A program made the position numbers and the translations under genes. Source: Siminovitchia fortis (GTDB lineage: Bacteria; Bacillota; Bacilli; Bacillales; Bacillaceae_C). Taken from it: a stretch of 64,000 nucleotides of DNA. The notes under the pieces were generated by a model. It had not been told where the DNA came from, searched no databases, and saw only the letters and a program-made list of their open reading frames with translations. Numbering within the stretch: the stretch's first letter is position 1; each line of letters opens with the position of its first letter. This document shows positions 1-9,457 of this stretch, piece after piece. Where the stretch lies: the NCBI RefSeq assembly GCF_003605365.2, contig NZ_QYTU02000002.1, forward strand, positions 89,291-153,290, given 5' to 3'.

Positions 1-26
1 ACTCGACAACGGGTCCCTTTCTTTCG

Positions 27-275
27 TTATGATCCATAAAAAATTTTCAGCTCCTGTTGCGTTCCACACGCTTCACAAATGAACATGTGCACACATTCAG
101 GCTTTTGTGTGCTCTTTGGATCCCCGTCAACCAATTTATTCAAGTCAATTTCCATATAGGGGGAATAATCACCATAAAAATCATATATTTTCCCTTGATC
201 CTTCAGTGCTCCCATACATATGGAACAGGCCCGATTCTCGGCTGGCATCCCGTTGCATAACCGGCAGTAATTCAT
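27..275 (-). CDS. Small zinc-ribbon protein, unknown function
   Basis: An 82-residue protein. The ATG at 275 is chosen because GAGGAGG lies 7 nt upstream; an in-frame ATG 21 nt earlier would place that ribosome binding site inside the gene. Two CxxC pairs near the N-terminus (CRLC, CSIC) and a C-x5-C-x2-C cluster near the C-terminus suggest one or two bound zinc ions. The middle is acidic and aromatic (YDFYGDYSPYMEID). There is no signal peptide or membrane segment. I do not recognise the family well enough to give a function; a small cytosolic zinc-binding protein is the most that can be said. Confidence 0.6.
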   Translation of the reverse strand: MNYCRLCNGMPAENRACSICMGALKDQGKIYDFYGDYSPYMEIDLNKLVDGDPKSTQKPECVHMFICEACGTQQELKIFYGS

Positions 276-373
276 AAGCAGTCCTCCTCTTATCACATAT
301 CTTTTGTGAAATCGGGGAATACATGTATGGCACCCGGCTTTTCATTCAGGTAAAAAGTTCCTCTTCTCTTTCT

Positions 374-402
374 GTATATTTTCACCTTGAAAAATCATAA
401 TA
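374..402 (+). promoter_or_regulatory. Putative SigG promoter of the SASP gene
   Basis: GTATA at 374-378 and CATAATA at 396-402, 17 nt apart, match the forespore SigG consensus. They lie about 105 nt upstream of a SASP gene, a class normally controlled by SigG. The match is by eye only. Confidence 0.55.
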
Positions 403-508
403 AATGGTACAAACAATGGGTTAAGCCAAAAGAAGGCCACATGCATGTGTGTCGGTGCAAATCCGGCTAACCCAGCCAAATTTATAACAACAGCAAGGAG
501 ATGACAAC

Positions 509-712
509 ATGGCTAACAACAACTCAAACCAAATTTTAGTTGCTGGTGCCGAGCAGGCAATCGACCAAATGAAGGTTGAAATTGCCCAGGAGTTTGGAGT
601 AAATCTTGGTGCAGACACTACCTCCCGCGCCAATGGTTCTGTCGGTGGAGAAATTACCAAGCGCCTGGTAGCAATGGCACAACAACAGCTTGGCGGATTC
701 TCCCAACAATAA
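509..712 (+). CDS. Alpha/beta-type small acid-soluble spore protein
   Basis: A 67-residue protein of the alpha/beta SASP family. These coat spore DNA, shift it towards an A-like form and protect it from UV and heat; they are degraded by the Gpr protease at germination. The sequence shows the family hallmarks: an EIAQEFGV segment, which resembles the Gpr cleavage site, and the C-terminal [16 protein letters not shown] block. AAGGAG precedes the ATG. A SigG-like promoter lies upstream and a strong terminator follows, so it is probably monocistronic and made in the forespore. Which sspA-D paralogue it is cannot be told. Confidence 0.95.
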   Translation: MANNNSNQILVAGAEQAIDQMKVEIAQEFGVNLGADTTSRANGSVGGEITKRLVAMAQQQLGGFSQQ

Positions 713-729
713 CTAAATAAAACATGGCA

Positions 730-757
730 AAAGGCCCCCGTTGATTCGGGGGCCTTT
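730..757 (+). terminator. Rho-independent terminator after the SASP gene
   Basis: An 11-bp perfect stem (AAAGGCCCCCG with CGGGGGCCTTT) and a 6-nt loop, 18 nt after the stop codon. It could also act on fumarase transcripts coming the other way. Confidence 0.85.
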
Positions 758-808
758 CATATGGGGCCGGACCTCTTATTGTCCAGTTCCGGCGCCTCCA
801 CTTTTTCT

Positions 809-2188
809 TTATAAATTTACCATCTTTTTCGGATCGATCCATTCGTCGTATTGCTCTTCTGTGAGATATCCTGTTTTGATTGCCGCTTCTTTCAATGTTG
901 TTCCCTCTTTGAAAGCAAGCTTGGCAATCTCGGCCGCTTTTTCATACCCGATATGAGGATTCAACGCTGTAACAAGCATAAGGGACCGATTCACATTTTC
1001 CTCGATTACTTCAACGTTCGGCTCAAGGCCTTTCAAGCATTTTTCATTGAATGAGATCATTGAATCTGCAAGCAGATGGACTGACTGCAGGAAGTTGTAA
1101 ATAATTACTGGTTTATACACGTTAAGCTCAAAGTTTCCCTGGCTTGCAGCAAAGCCGATGGCTGCATCGTTTCCGAATACTTGGACGCCAACCATTGTGA
1201 GCGCCTCACTTTGCGTCGGATTCACTTTTCCAGGCATGATGGAGCTTCCCGGTTCATTGGCGGGAATCGAAATTTCTCCAATTCCGCTGCGTGGGCCGCT
1301 TGCAAGCCAACGAACATCGTTGGCTATTTTTGTCAAATCGGCGGCAAGTCCCTTCAATGCTCCGTGAACGAAAACAATTTCGTCATGGCTTGTGAGTGCA
1401 TGGAACTTATTATCCGATGATTTGAAAGAATACCCGGTTTGCCTGCTCAGCTGTTCCGCCACTTTGTCGCCAAAATCCGGTTCAGCATTGATGCCGGTAC
1501 CCACAGCCGTTCCGCCAATAGCCAGATTAAGGAGATGCTCGGCACTTTCTTTGATCATTCTTTCACTTTTTTCAACCATTGCCCTCCAGCCGCTGATTTC
1601 CTGTCCAAGCGTAAGCGGAGTGGCATCCTGCAAATGCGTGCGGCCAATTTTAATGATATCCATATACGCTTTTTCTTTTTCAAGAAGCGTTTGTTTCAAC
1701 TGGTCCAAGGCAGGAATCAAATCATGGTAAATGGCATGGTATGCAGCAATATGCATTGCTGTCGGGAATGTATCGTTGGAGCTTTGCGACATATTGATAT
1801 CATCATTCGGATGAATCTTCTCTTCAGAACCCACATTTAATAATTCATTTGCTCTGCGGGCAATCACTTCATTCACGTTCATGTTGGACTGAGTGCCGCT
1901 TCCTGTCTGCCAGACAACAAGCGGAAAGTGGTCGTCAAACTTGCCCTCAAGCACTTCATCGCATGCTTTGACGATCGCTTCCTTTTTGGCATCTGATAAC
2001 TTTCCGAATACATTATTTGTAAGTGCAGCAGCTTTTTTTAACTGGGCAAAAGCCTTGATGACTTCCAAAGGCATTTTTTCATTTCCAATTTTAAAATTCT
2101 GCTTGCTCCGTTGAGTTTGTGCGCCCCAGTATTTATCTGCAGGCACCTTAATTTCACCAATTGTATCCCGTTCGATGCGGAATTCCAT
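809..2188 (-). CDS. fumC: Class II fumarate hydratase
   Basis: A 459-residue cytosolic enzyme of the TCA cycle that interconverts fumarate and L-malate; length is normal for the oxygen-stable, iron-free class II family (fumC/citG). The superfamily signature [10 protein letters not shown] is at residues 314-323, with a T-H-L-Q-D segment around His185. GAGGAGG precedes the ATG. It is alone between a SASP gene and a penicillin-binding protein on its own strand; about 95 nt separate its start from the PBP stop, so it may be co-transcribed. It supplies malate together with the glyoxylate-shunt genes elsewhere in the window. Confidence 0.95.
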   Translation of the reverse strand: MEFRIERDTIGEIKVPADKYWGAQTQRSKQNFKIGNEKMPLEVIKAFAQLKKAAALTNNVFGKLSDAKKEAIVKACDEVLEGKFDDHFPLVVWQTGSGTQSNMNVNEVIARRANELLNVGSEEKIHPNDDINMSQSSNDTFPTAMHIAAYHAIYHDLIPALDQLKQTLLEKEKAYMDIIKIGRTHLQDATPLTLGQEISGWRAMVEKSERMIKESAEHLLNLAIGGTAVGTGINAEPDFGDKVAEQLSRQTGYSFKSSDNKFHALTSHDEIVFVHGALKGLAADLTKIANDVRWLASGPRSGIGEISIPANEPGSSIMPGKVNPTQSEALTMVGVQVFGNDAAIGFAASQGNFELNVYKPVIIYNFLQSVHLLADSMISFNEKCLKGLEPNVEVIEENVNRSLMLVTALNPHIGYEKAAEIAKLAFKEGTTLKEAAIKTGYLTEEQYDEWIDPKKMVNL

Positions 2189-2282
2189 TCTTACATGCCT
2201 CCTCTAAGTTTTAACCATAGGTATTCTCTCATATATCGGCAAAAATTTCATCTACCCTGCCGGAAATGATGAAAAAACCTGC

Positions 2283-4364
2283 TTAATCATTTTGGAACCG
2301 CCTATACGTTTCCTTTAATTTTTCTTCAAACTTATTCAAATTTCCTTTTCCTTTTTCCAATTTTTCTTTCCATTTTTTTGCTTCATCCATCATTTTGTCA
2401 TCAAAATTTTTCATTTGTTCTTTGAGAGAATTCTCTTCTTTTTTTCGCTCTTCCTCAAGCCGTTTATTGATGGATGGCGTTTCAAATTTATCTTTTTCAA
2501 CATGCGGAAGTGTCTGTTCCATCATTGAGCGGAAAATGGGGACGACTGTATCACTGCTGGAGCCTTTTAAATAATGGTCTCTGTCGGTCCTGTCATAGCC
2601 AAGCCAAACAGCCCCCACAAGGTTTGGCGTATAGCCGACAAACCATTGATCCTTCGTTCCATCCGGTATTTCCGGATATGGAAGCTGTGTTGACCCGGTT
2701 TTTCCGGCAATATCGTAGCCATCAAGTTTCGCGTTTCTCCCTGTTCCGGTCTCCACCACGTTCAGGAGAATGGCCGTCATTTTTTCAGCCGTTTTACTGC
2801 TTGTCACCCGGGTGGTTTTCGGTTTGAATTCACCTTCCACATTCCCTGTGGGACCGACAATTTTTGTGATGATATGGCTTTTTGCCCTTTTCCCGCCATT
2901 TGCAAAAACGGAATAGGCTTCCGCCATTTGCTGGGGTGAATATCCCGTTTTCGTTCCACCCAATGCCAGGCTTAGGTTTTCATCTTCCTTTTGGATGGTA
3001 AGTCCGAATTTCTTGGCGGCTGCGACCCCTTTATCAAGGCCAATTTCATTCAAAAGCCAGACAGCCGGAACATTCAATGATTGCTCAACAGCAGTATATA
3101 AAGGCACTTCACCCGCATATTGCCCGTTGAAATTCTTTGGTGTATAGCCTGAAAATGTCATTCCTTCCTCGTCTTTTAAAGTGGAATGGGCCGTATAGCC
3201 TTCTTCAAGTGCCGGAGTGTAAACAACAAGGGGCTTAATGGCCGAACCCGGCTGTGCCTTCAGCTGTGTCGCCCTGTTATAAGCGCGGAAAGTATGCTCT
3301 CCCCTTCCGCCGACAAGCCCCCGGATGCCTCCCGTTTTTGGATCAAGCATGATCGCCCCGCTCTGGGCAAGTGTTCCGTCTGAACTTACAGGAAAAAGAT
3401 AGTTGTTTTGATATACTTTTTCCAAACCCGCCTGAACATTTTGATCCATCTCAGTGTAAATTTTATAACCGCGGGTCAATATTTCTTCCTGTGTCAGGCC
3501 GTACTGGTTAATAGCCTCATTTAATACGGCATCCACATAATAAGGATACTTTCCTTTCAGCGGATCCGCGCCTTTGTCTTCTAGTACAATTTTCTCATTG
3601 ACAGCTTCCTGATATTCTGACTCACTTATCATTTCATATTTCAGCATTTGGCTTAATACGAGATTCCGCCGTTCAACTGACGCATCATAATTTTTATATG
3701 GATCGAGGGCTGATGGCCGGTTCACTATTCCCGCCAGCATCGCGGCTTCACTGAGTGTAATTTGGCTTACATCCTTGCCAAAAAATTTTTTGGATGCATT
3801 TTGGACTCCCCAGCCGCCGCTTCCAAAAAAAGCTTGGTTCAGATACATTTCCAATATTTCATCTTTCGTAAACTTCTTTTCGATTTCGATTGCCAGAAAA
3901 ACTTCCTCCAGCTTCCGTTTATATGTCCGCTCTGGAGAAAGAAGGGCATTTTTGGTCAACTGCTGCGTCAGCGTACTTCCTCCGGCCGTGATTCTTCCAG
4001 CAAACAGATTTTTAAAAAACGCCCGGGAAATACCGTAAAGGTCGAATCCCCTATGTTTATAAAATCGGTGGTCCTCAACGGCCACTATGGCATTCTTCAT
4101 ATTTTCAGGGACTTCCGCTATTGGGACGCCTTCCATCCGGTTGGCAGATATTTTACTGGCTTCATCACCATCTTTGTCGTAGATAACGGTTGCCTGTGCC
4201 AATCCCTGTTTCAAAGATTCGACATTGGCAGCACTAGCCAAATAGGCAAAATATGACAGGCCGATCAAAATAACCAACGAAGCGATCAGCAATAAAATTT
4301 GATTCAGATGGGCTTTTTTCCAAAACCTCCATAAACTGTCTTTTATTTTATAAAACAGGTCCAT
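2283..4364 (-). CDS. Class A penicillin-binding protein (PBP2c/2d-like)
   Basis: A 693-residue bifunctional peptidoglycan synthase: a short cytosolic N-terminus, one membrane anchor (about residues 24-46), a GT51 glycosyltransferase domain with catalytic Glu97 in VEDHRFYKHRG and the GGSTLTQQ motif, then a transpeptidase domain with the S-x-x-K motif (GSAIKP), SLN and KTGST. It polymerises and cross-links glycan strands outside the membrane. The last 65 residues form a very charged Lys/Glu helix, unlike most PBP tails. Size and order resemble the sporulation enzymes PbpF/PbpG of B. subtilis, but the exact orthologue is uncertain. A purine-rich GAGGAAAAG precedes the ATG. Confidence 0.9.
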   Translation of the reverse strand: MDLFYKIKDSLWRFWKKAHLNQILLLIASLVILIGLSYFAYLASAANVESLKQGLAQATVIYDKDGDEASKISANRMEGVPIAEVPENMKNAIVAVEDHRFYKHRGFDLYGISRAFFKNLFAGRITAGGSTLTQQLTKNALLSPERTYKRKLEEVFLAIEIEKKFTKDEILEMYLNQAFFGSGGWGVQNASKKFFGKDVSQITLSEAAMLAGIVNRPSALDPYKNYDASVERRNLVLSQMLKYEMISESEYQEAVNEKIVLEDKGADPLKGKYPYYVDAVLNEAINQYGLTQEEILTRGYKIYTEMDQNVQAGLEKVYQNNYLFPVSSDGTLAQSGAIMLDPKTGGIRGLVGGRGEHTFRAYNRATQLKAQPGSAIKPLVVYTPALEEGYTAHSTLKDEEGMTFSGYTPKNFNGQYAGEVPLYTAVEQSLNVPAVWLLNEIGLDKGVAAAKKFGLTIQKEDENLSLALGGTKTGYSPQQMAEAYSVFANGGKRAKSHIITKIVGPTGNVEGEFKPKTTRVTSSKTAEKMTAILLNVVETGTGRNAKLDGYDIAGKTGSTQLPYPEIPDGTKDQWFVGYTPNLVGAVWLGYDRTDRDHYLKGSSSDTVVPIFRSMMEQTLPHVEKDKFETPSINKRLEEERKKEENSLKEQMKNFDDKMMDEAKKWKEKLEKGKGNLNKFEEKLKETYRRFQND

Positions 4365-4449
4365 ACCTTTTCCTCGCTTTCAATTGCGCCGGCTCCATAC
4401 ACATTTGGAAACCAATTATAATATAATGTTTTTTTCATCAAAAAGCTAC

Positions 4450-4669
4450 AAGAAAAGTGAAGGGCGACGTTTAGCGACGTACAGACTGGACGACTCCTGA
4501 CGAGATAAAGGAAACACGGCGAAGCCGCAGGCGAGCCGATGTTGACTTATCGTAGGAAGGAGGAGGAAGTCTGCTAGTCGCTGGAGCCCGGAACTGGACA
4601 ACAAGAAAAGTGGAAGGCGACGTTTAGCGGCGTACAGACTGGACGACTCCTGACAGATAAAGGAAACAC
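4450..4669 (+). repeat. Structured intergenic repeat, copy 1 plus half copy
   Basis: A full copy at 4450-4600 is followed at once by a second 5' half (4603-4669) with near-identical sequence (both contain CGTACAGACTGGACGACTCC). The full copy pairs AGACT with AGTCT, CTCCT with AGGAG, and CGGC with GCCG around the loop. It lies between the PBP start and a convergent terminator. The half copy stops at the base of the neighbouring terminator, so the 3' arm was lost or never copied. No protein is supported here. Confidence 0.8.
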
Positions 4670-4670
4670 A

Positions 4671-4699
4671 AAAAAAAACAACCGGTTTATTCCGATTGT
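4671..4699 (-). terminator. Terminator of the small gene at 4720
   Basis: ACAATCGG and CCGGTTGT pair across a 6-nt loop, followed on the minus strand by a long T run (4671-4678 read as A on the plus strand). Confidence 0.8.
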
Positions 4700-4719
4700 T
4701 TGGGCGCATCGTATAAGGA

Positions 4720-4890
4720 TTAGTGATCCAGTTCTTTTTCTTTCACCCTGGACAGCTCATTTTCCAATGTTTTCATATACATATACACAATTTGCCTTGT
4801 TTTATCATCTGCTCCAATGATTTCCAAATGATTCATACATTTGCTGATTACAGGATTTTTCGATTTGTTTTTTTCCTCTTCATTTTTCAT
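4720..4890 (-). CDS. Small charged protein, unknown
   Basis: A 56-residue protein starting MKNEEEKNK. The ATG at 4890 has a purine-rich GGGGTGG 5 nt upstream; an in-frame ATG 36 nt earlier has no ribosome binding site. The N-terminus is Lys/Glu-rich, then a predicted helix (MNHLEIIGADDKTRQIVYMY) and a charged tail. A clear terminator follows, which supports a real transcription unit. No family recognised. Confidence 0.5.
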   Translation of the reverse strand: MKNEEEKNKSKNPVISKCMNHLEIIGADDKTRQIVYMYMKTLENELSRVKEKELDH

Positions 4891-4926
4891 ACTACCCACC
4901 CCTGTCTGCAAGGCTTGGCCTGCCAT

Positions 4927-5280
4927 AATTTATAATGATGGAAAAATCGTCATTTTACACCAAATACAATGGGTAGATATTTGCTGAATTATATTTATTA
5001 TATATAGACTTTTCAAACAAGTATATAGGTACTTTTTATCAACTTTTCAGAAATAACAAGGTCGGAAGCCTTGAAATACACCGCTTTTTATATAATATCA
5101 ATAACGTTTTTATCAGCTTTATTTTCATTTTATATAAAAAGTGGCTTAAAAAGATTAGGAGAATTTGTTCGATTTGGGCATATCCTACAAATTGCTGCAT
5201 ACATATCTATAAAGCTCTTAAATAAATTGCATAAAATTAATGTTTAAAAGAGTCTTTTTACCCTTCAACTGATATAATGG
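4927..5280. other. AT-rich intergenic region with kinase promoter
   Basis: About 350 nt of very AT-rich DNA without a credible gene. Near its right end an extended -10 (TGATATAAT, 5270-5278) has no good -35 and lies only about 20 nt before the kinase start, so it would give a very short leader. Nothing else is evident. Confidence 0.4.
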
Positions 5281-5299
5281 AGAGGAGGTGAGTACGGGG

Positions 5300-6433
5300 A
5301 TGAACCAGCTTACGGACGAACTTATATCTTTTCTTCAACAAAAAAGATCAAGCTTCCTCGAAAAATGGAAAGAAAGAGCGATGCTGCCTCCCGATTTGAC
5401 CCAGCTCAACAGAGAGAAGCTGGACAACAAGGGAAAGTTCATATATGAGGTTGCTTTGAAAGCACTTTCTTTGCCTAAGGTTGACTTGCAAACCTATTTA
5501 CAGGCAAGTGCCCATAAAGTAGCGCAAACGAAAATAAGAGAAAACTCGGAAATTGAACTCTTAGTTTATAACCTGAACATGGCAAAAAATATACTTTGCG
5601 AAGAAGTGTGTAATTTTCCATCAGAACCGCAAATTTTAAAGAAATTTTTCATGCATTTATCCTATATTTTTGATCATTTTTCATATCACTCTGTCATGCA
5701 TTATAGAAGGCTGAAACAACAATTGAATGAACAGGATAACCGGTATATTCACTCAAGCCATGAAGACCGTCTCACGCTGCTTGGCCAAATGACGTCCAGC
5801 TTCGTCCATGAATTCAGAAATCCCTTAACAACCGTTCAAGGGTTTGTTCAGCTCCTGCGTGCGGAGTATCCCGATCTCCCATACATGGATATCATCTCTT
5901 CAGAACTGGATCAACTTAAATTCCGGATCACTCAGTTTCTAATGCTTTCCAAAAAACAGGAAGTGAATCAGGAAGAAGTCATTTTTTCCTTAAATGAACT
6001 TGTTGCACAAGTTGCTTCTTTCGTGTATCCCAGGCTGCTGGAATTGAGGGTCTCCCTTCACCAGGAAATGGAAAATGACCTGTATGTAAAAGGAATCCAG
6101 GAAGAAGTACGCCAGGTGATCATTAATATCATTTTTAATGCAATTGAAGTCATGGCATCCGCTGATGCAGAGTCCGTCATACATATAAAAGGATACAAGA
6201 AAGGAAACTCGATTTATCTCGAAACTTCCAATACCGGGCCGAAGATTCCTGATTCTTTGATCAAAGATATTTTTGAACCATTTGTAACGACCAAAAAATC
6301 CGGTACAGGTCTGGGACTTTATGTTTCCAGACAAATCATAGAAAAACACCACGGGCAGTTATTATGCAGTTCCAATGAGAAATGGACCACTTTCACCATT
6401 ATCCTGCCTTCTCCACATGAAAAGGATAGGTAA
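5300..6433 (+). CDS. Orphan sensor histidine kinase, sporulation-kinase type
   Basis: A 377-residue soluble kinase. GGAGG 11 nt before the ATG at 5300 favours it over the GTG at 5288, which overlaps the binding site. The N-terminal 150 residues are helical (FLEKWKERAML region, like RsbR-type sensor domains) with no membrane span. The phosphorylatable His170 sits in FVHEFRNPLTTVQGF; the N box (INIIFNAIEV) and G box (SGTGLGLYVS) give an HATPase domain. No response regulator is adjacent, as for the B. subtilis Kin kinases that feed the Spo0F phosphorelay; that role is inferred. The signal is unknown. Confidence 0.85.
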   Translation: MNQLTDELISFLQQKRSSFLEKWKERAMLPPDLTQLNREKLDNKGKFIYEVALKALSLPKVDLQTYLQASAHKVAQTKIRENSEIELLVYNLNMAKNILCEEVCNFPSEPQILKKFFMHLSYIFDHFSYHSVMHYRRLKQQLNEQDNRYIHSSHEDRLTLLGQMTSSFVHEFRNPLTTVQGFVQLLRAEYPDLPYMDIISSELDQLKFRITQFLMLSKKQEVNQEEVIFSLNELVAQVASFVYPRLLELRVSLHQEMENDLYVKGIQEEVRQVIINIIFNAIEVMASADAESVIHIKGYKKGNSIYLETSNTGPKIPDSLIKDIFEPFVTTKKSGTGLGLYVSRQIIEKHHGQLLCSSNEKWTTFTIILPSPHEKDR

Positions 6434-6496
6434 AGTTGCAGGCTTTTTTTGTGAGTAACGTCTAATATCCAAATTAAAGTTACATAATCCAATTGG

Positions 6497-6523
6497 AAAA
6501 AGAGCGGTATATCCCGCTCTTTT
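6497..6523 (-). terminator. Terminator of the YjcZ-type gene
   Basis: AAAGAGCGG pairs with CCGCTCTTT over a short loop just after the stop codon of the 44-residue gene on the minus strand. It may also stop kinase transcripts from the left. Confidence 0.75.
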
Positions 6524-6535
6524 CTATTGTGGATT

Positions 6536-6670
6536 TTACCACCAAGCTGCACCAACAATGATTAACAGAATGAACAATACGACGATCAACGCAAAGCCAC
6601 CGCCATAGCCAAAACCTCCGCCGTAGCCGTAGCCGCCGTAGCCACAACCGAAGCCACATCCGCCCCACAT
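6536..6670 (-). CDS. YjcZ-family sporulation microprotein
   Basis: A 44-residue protein: a Gly/Tyr/Cys-rich head ([20 protein letters not shown]) followed by a single hydrophobic helix [18 protein letters not shown]. This is the YjcZ family layout, spore-associated tiny membrane proteins of Bacillaceae with no known biochemistry. A perfect AGGAGGTGA lies 6 nt before the ATG and a terminator follows. Its tail is almost the same as in the second copy at 27536. Easily missed because of its length and biased composition. Confidence 0.9.
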   Translation of the reverse strand: MWGGCGFGCGYGGYGYGGGFGYGGGFALIVVLFILLIIVGAAWW

Positions 6671-6839
6671 AAGCGTTCACCTCCTGATCGGGGATAAGTA
6701 AAAATCCCTACACAATAAACTATTCAAATTGGGAGTTTATGTTTGGGCTTGCGACATATACAGCCAATCATTTTTGGTTTTTTACACATTCCGCTATGTT
6801 ATGATATACAGTAGAAGCAGCAAGAAGGGAGTCAAGCAA

Positions 6840-8930
6840 TTGAAATCATTAGTACTGGCAGAAAAGCCCAGTGTTGCAAGGGATCTGGCCCGGGTTCTCG
6901 GCTGCACGGAAAAAAAGAAATATTCCATCGAGGGTCCGCAATATGTCGTTACATGGGCTTTGGGACATTTGATCGAACTGAAGATGCCGGAAGACTATGA
7001 TCAAAAATATAAGACGTGGAAATTGGAAGATTTGCCGATTATTCCTGAAAAAATGGACTTAAAAGTGATCCGGCAAACCTTTCCGCAATATAAAGGAATT
7101 GAACAGCTTGCCAAAAGAAAAGACATTAAAGACCTGATCATCGCGACTGATGCGGGACGTGAAGGTGAACTCGTCGCCCGTTGGATCATAAAAAAGGTCC
7201 GCTGGAAAAAGCCGGTGAAACGCCTTTGGATCTCGTCCTACACTGACCGCGCAATCAAGGAAGGATTCCGGCAATTAAAGCCGGCGAAGCAATACGATGC
7301 TTTATATGATTCAGCCGTTTGCAGAGCTGAAGCCGACTGGCTCATCGGTTTGAATGTAACAAGGGCTTTGACTACGAAATTCGACGATCCCCTTTCAGCG
7401 GGACGTGTGCAGACCCCGACACTCGGAATGATTATAAAGCAGGAAAAAGAAATACAATCATTCGTTCCGAAAGAATATTGGACAGTTCATATACAAGCCG
7501 GCGGCCTTGAAGCCGAGTGGGAACACCAAGGGGAAAAAAGAGTTTTTTCAAAAGATAAGGCAAATGCCATTATTGCAAAAGTGAAAAATCAGAAAGCGGT
7601 TGTGAAGGCGGTCGACCGCAAGGATAAATCGGAGCAGCAGCCCCTCCCTTATGATTTGACTGAATTGCAAAGGGACGCAAACCGCCGGTTCGGTTTTTCA
7701 GCCAAAAAAACTTCAAACGTTTTGCAAGGTTTATACGAAAATCATAAGATCGTTACGTATCCCAGGACGGACTCAAGGTATTTGACCACTGACCTGGCAG
7801 CTACGATGGCCGACCGGCTTGAAGCCCTTCGCTCCGCCTACAAAGATGATGTGCAGCCTGTATTGAAGCAGAAGGTGAAGGTGCTGGCCTCCCGTGTCTT
7901 CAACAACCAAAAAGTTACAGATCACCATGCCATTATTCCAACGGAACAGCCGGTAAGATTAAGCGACCTTTCGCAGGATGAAAAAAAACTCTTTGATTTG
8001 ATCGCCAAACGCTTCCTGGCACTTTTTTACCCGGCTTATAAATATGAAACACTTCGTGTGACGATTGAGTCTGGCGGTGAAACGTTCCTGGCAAAGGAAA
8101 CGACAGTCATTGATGAAGGATTTAAGGTGCTGACAAGGCAGCAGGATGGAGAAAAGCACCTGAAGTCCCTCCAGCATTTAAAGCAGGGGCAAACATTTAC
8201 AATCGAGAACAGCCGGCTTCAGGAACATCTGACGGAAGCCCCGCCAAGATTTACGGAATCCGACCTCTTGGCGAGGATGGAGAAATACGGACTTGGAACA
8301 CCTGCTACAAGAGCTGATATTATCGAGAAGCTTCTAAGCTCACAGGTGATTGACCGCTCAAACAACCGCCTGTTCCCCACGCCAAAAGGCAAGCAGCTTA
8401 TTGAACTTGTGAACGATGAGCTGAAGTCTCCGGAATTGACAGCCAAGTGGGAAGCCGAACTGGAGGCAATCGCCCGCCAAAAAGGGGATCCGGAGAAGTT
8501 TTTACAAAATATCCGAAAGCAGACAAAACGCCTTGTAACTGAAGTCAAGCAAAGCGATAAATCGTATAAAGCCCATAATATTACGGGTACCAAATGTCCT
8601 GAATGCAGTTCTCTCATGAAGGAAATCAAAGGAAAGGACGGGCGCATGCTTGTTTGTTCCAACAGAGAGTGCAATTTCCGAAAAAGGAAAGACCCGAAGC
8701 TTTCCAACCGCCGCTGTCCGCAATGCCACAAGAAAATGGAAATCCATAAGGGAAAAGCGGGTATGTATTTCCAATGCCGCAAGTGCAATCTGGTGGAAAA
8801 AGCTGAAAACCGGAAAAAGACAGTCACAAAGCGGGAAGAGCGCCAGCTTCTGAAAAAATATTCCAATGATGAAGGTTTTGGAAACAGCATGGCGGATGCA
8901 TTAAAGGCGGCACTGAAAGATAAAAAGTAA
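6840..8930 (+). CDS. topB: DNA topoisomerase III (type IA)
   Basis: A 696-residue type IA topoisomerase that cuts and rejoins single DNA strands, acting mainly in decatenation and resolution of recombination intermediates. The TTG at 6840 is chosen: GAAGGGAG lies 8 nt upstream and the protein then begins LKSLVLAEKPSVA, as is usual for TopB. A Toprim domain carries ATDAGREGE; the catalytic Tyr307 is in TYPRTDSRY. Two C-terminal four-cysteine zinc ribbons (CPEC...CSNREC and CPQC...CRKC) follow. A terminator shared with ribH lies after the stop. Confidence 0.95.
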   Translation: MKSLVLAEKPSVARDLARVLGCTEKKKYSIEGPQYVVTWALGHLIELKMPEDYDQKYKTWKLEDLPIIPEKMDLKVIRQTFPQYKGIEQLAKRKDIKDLIIATDAGREGELVARWIIKKVRWKKPVKRLWISSYTDRAIKEGFRQLKPAKQYDALYDSAVCRAEADWLIGLNVTRALTTKFDDPLSAGRVQTPTLGMIIKQEKEIQSFVPKEYWTVHIQAGGLEAEWEHQGEKRVFSKDKANAIIAKVKNQKAVVKAVDRKDKSEQQPLPYDLTELQRDANRRFGFSAKKTSNVLQGLYENHKIVTYPRTDSRYLTTDLAATMADRLEALRSAYKDDVQPVLKQKVKVLASRVFNNQKVTDHHAIIPTEQPVRLSDLSQDEKKLFDLIAKRFLALFYPAYKYETLRVTIESGGETFLAKETTVIDEGFKVLTRQQDGEKHLKSLQHLKQGQTFTIENSRLQEHLTEAPPRFTESDLLARMEKYGLGTPATRADIIEKLLSSQVIDRSNNRLFPTPKGKQLIELVNDELKSPELTAKWEAELEAIARQKGDPEKFLQNIRKQTKRLVTEVKQSDKSYKAHNITGTKCPECSSLMKEIKGKDGRMLVCSNRECNFRKRKDPKLSNRRCPQCHKKMEIHKGKAGMYFQCRKCNLVEKAENRKKTVTKREERQLLKKYSNDEGFGNSMADALKAALKDKK

Positions 8931-8934
8931 AGGC

Positions 8935-8960
8935 AACGGCTGTCCGATCGGGCAGCCGTT
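8935..8960. terminator. Shared terminator between topB and ribH
   Basis: An 11-bp stem (AACGGCTGTCC with GGGCAGCCGTT) and a GATC loop between two convergent genes, with T-rich flanks on the plus strand. It probably serves both. Confidence 0.85.
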
Positions 8961-8965
8961 TTACA

Positions 8966-9436
8966 TTAGGAATTCATTGATTTATATAAGTTTGCCATCT
9001 CAATGGCATCAACTGCCGAATCCCAGCCTTTATTCCCTGCTTTTGTTCCGGCCCTTTCGACAGCCTGCTCAATCGTATCTGTTGTCAGAACACCGAATAT
9101 GACAGGAATTCCCGATTGAAGCGCAACATTCGCCGCACCCTTCGCCGCTTCGCTGCAAACATAATCAAAATGCGGGGTTGCACCGCGTATAACAGTCCCT
9201 AAAGTGATAATTGCATCATACTCATTCATTTCTGCCATTTTCTTGGCAGTCAACGGTATTTCAAATGCACCGGGCACCCATACAACCGAAACATCATCCT
9301 CGGAAACACCGTGGCGTCTCAATGCATCCAGCGCTCCGGACAGAAGTTTTCCTGTAATGAATTCGTTGAATCTGCCTGCGACAATACCGATTTTCAATCC
9401 TGTACCAACTAAATTCCCTTCATAAACTGTTTTCAT
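8966..9436 (-). CDS. ribH: 6,7-dimethyl-8-ribityllumazine synthase
   Basis: A 156-residue enzyme that condenses the ribityl-aminopyrimidine with 3,4-dihydroxy-2-butanone 4-phosphate to make lumazine, the direct riboflavin precursor. In Bacillus it forms a 60-subunit capsid that encloses riboflavin synthase. GRFNEF, the VPGAFEIP loop, [14 protein letters not shown] and the NKGWDSA segment with its Lys/Gly-rich phosphate site are all present. It is the last gene of ribD-E-BA-H and 21 nt follow ribBA. Confidence 0.97.
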   Translation of the reverse strand: MKTVYEGNLVGTGLKIGIVAGRFNEFITGKLLSGALDALRRHGVSEDDVSVVWVPGAFEIPLTAKKMAEMNEYDAIITLGTVIRGATPHFDYVCSEAAKGAANVALQSGIPVIFGVLTTDTIEQAVERAGTKAGNKGWDSAVDAIEMANLYKSMNS

Positions 9437-9457
9437 CTCTTATCTCTCCTCAGCTAT

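Noticed and set aside
4446..4709. 87-codon frame on the minus strand
   Set aside because: It consists of the two repeat copies read as protein.
8219..8890. 223-codon frame antisense to topB
   Set aside because: Composition and lack of a start signal show it is a shadow of topB.
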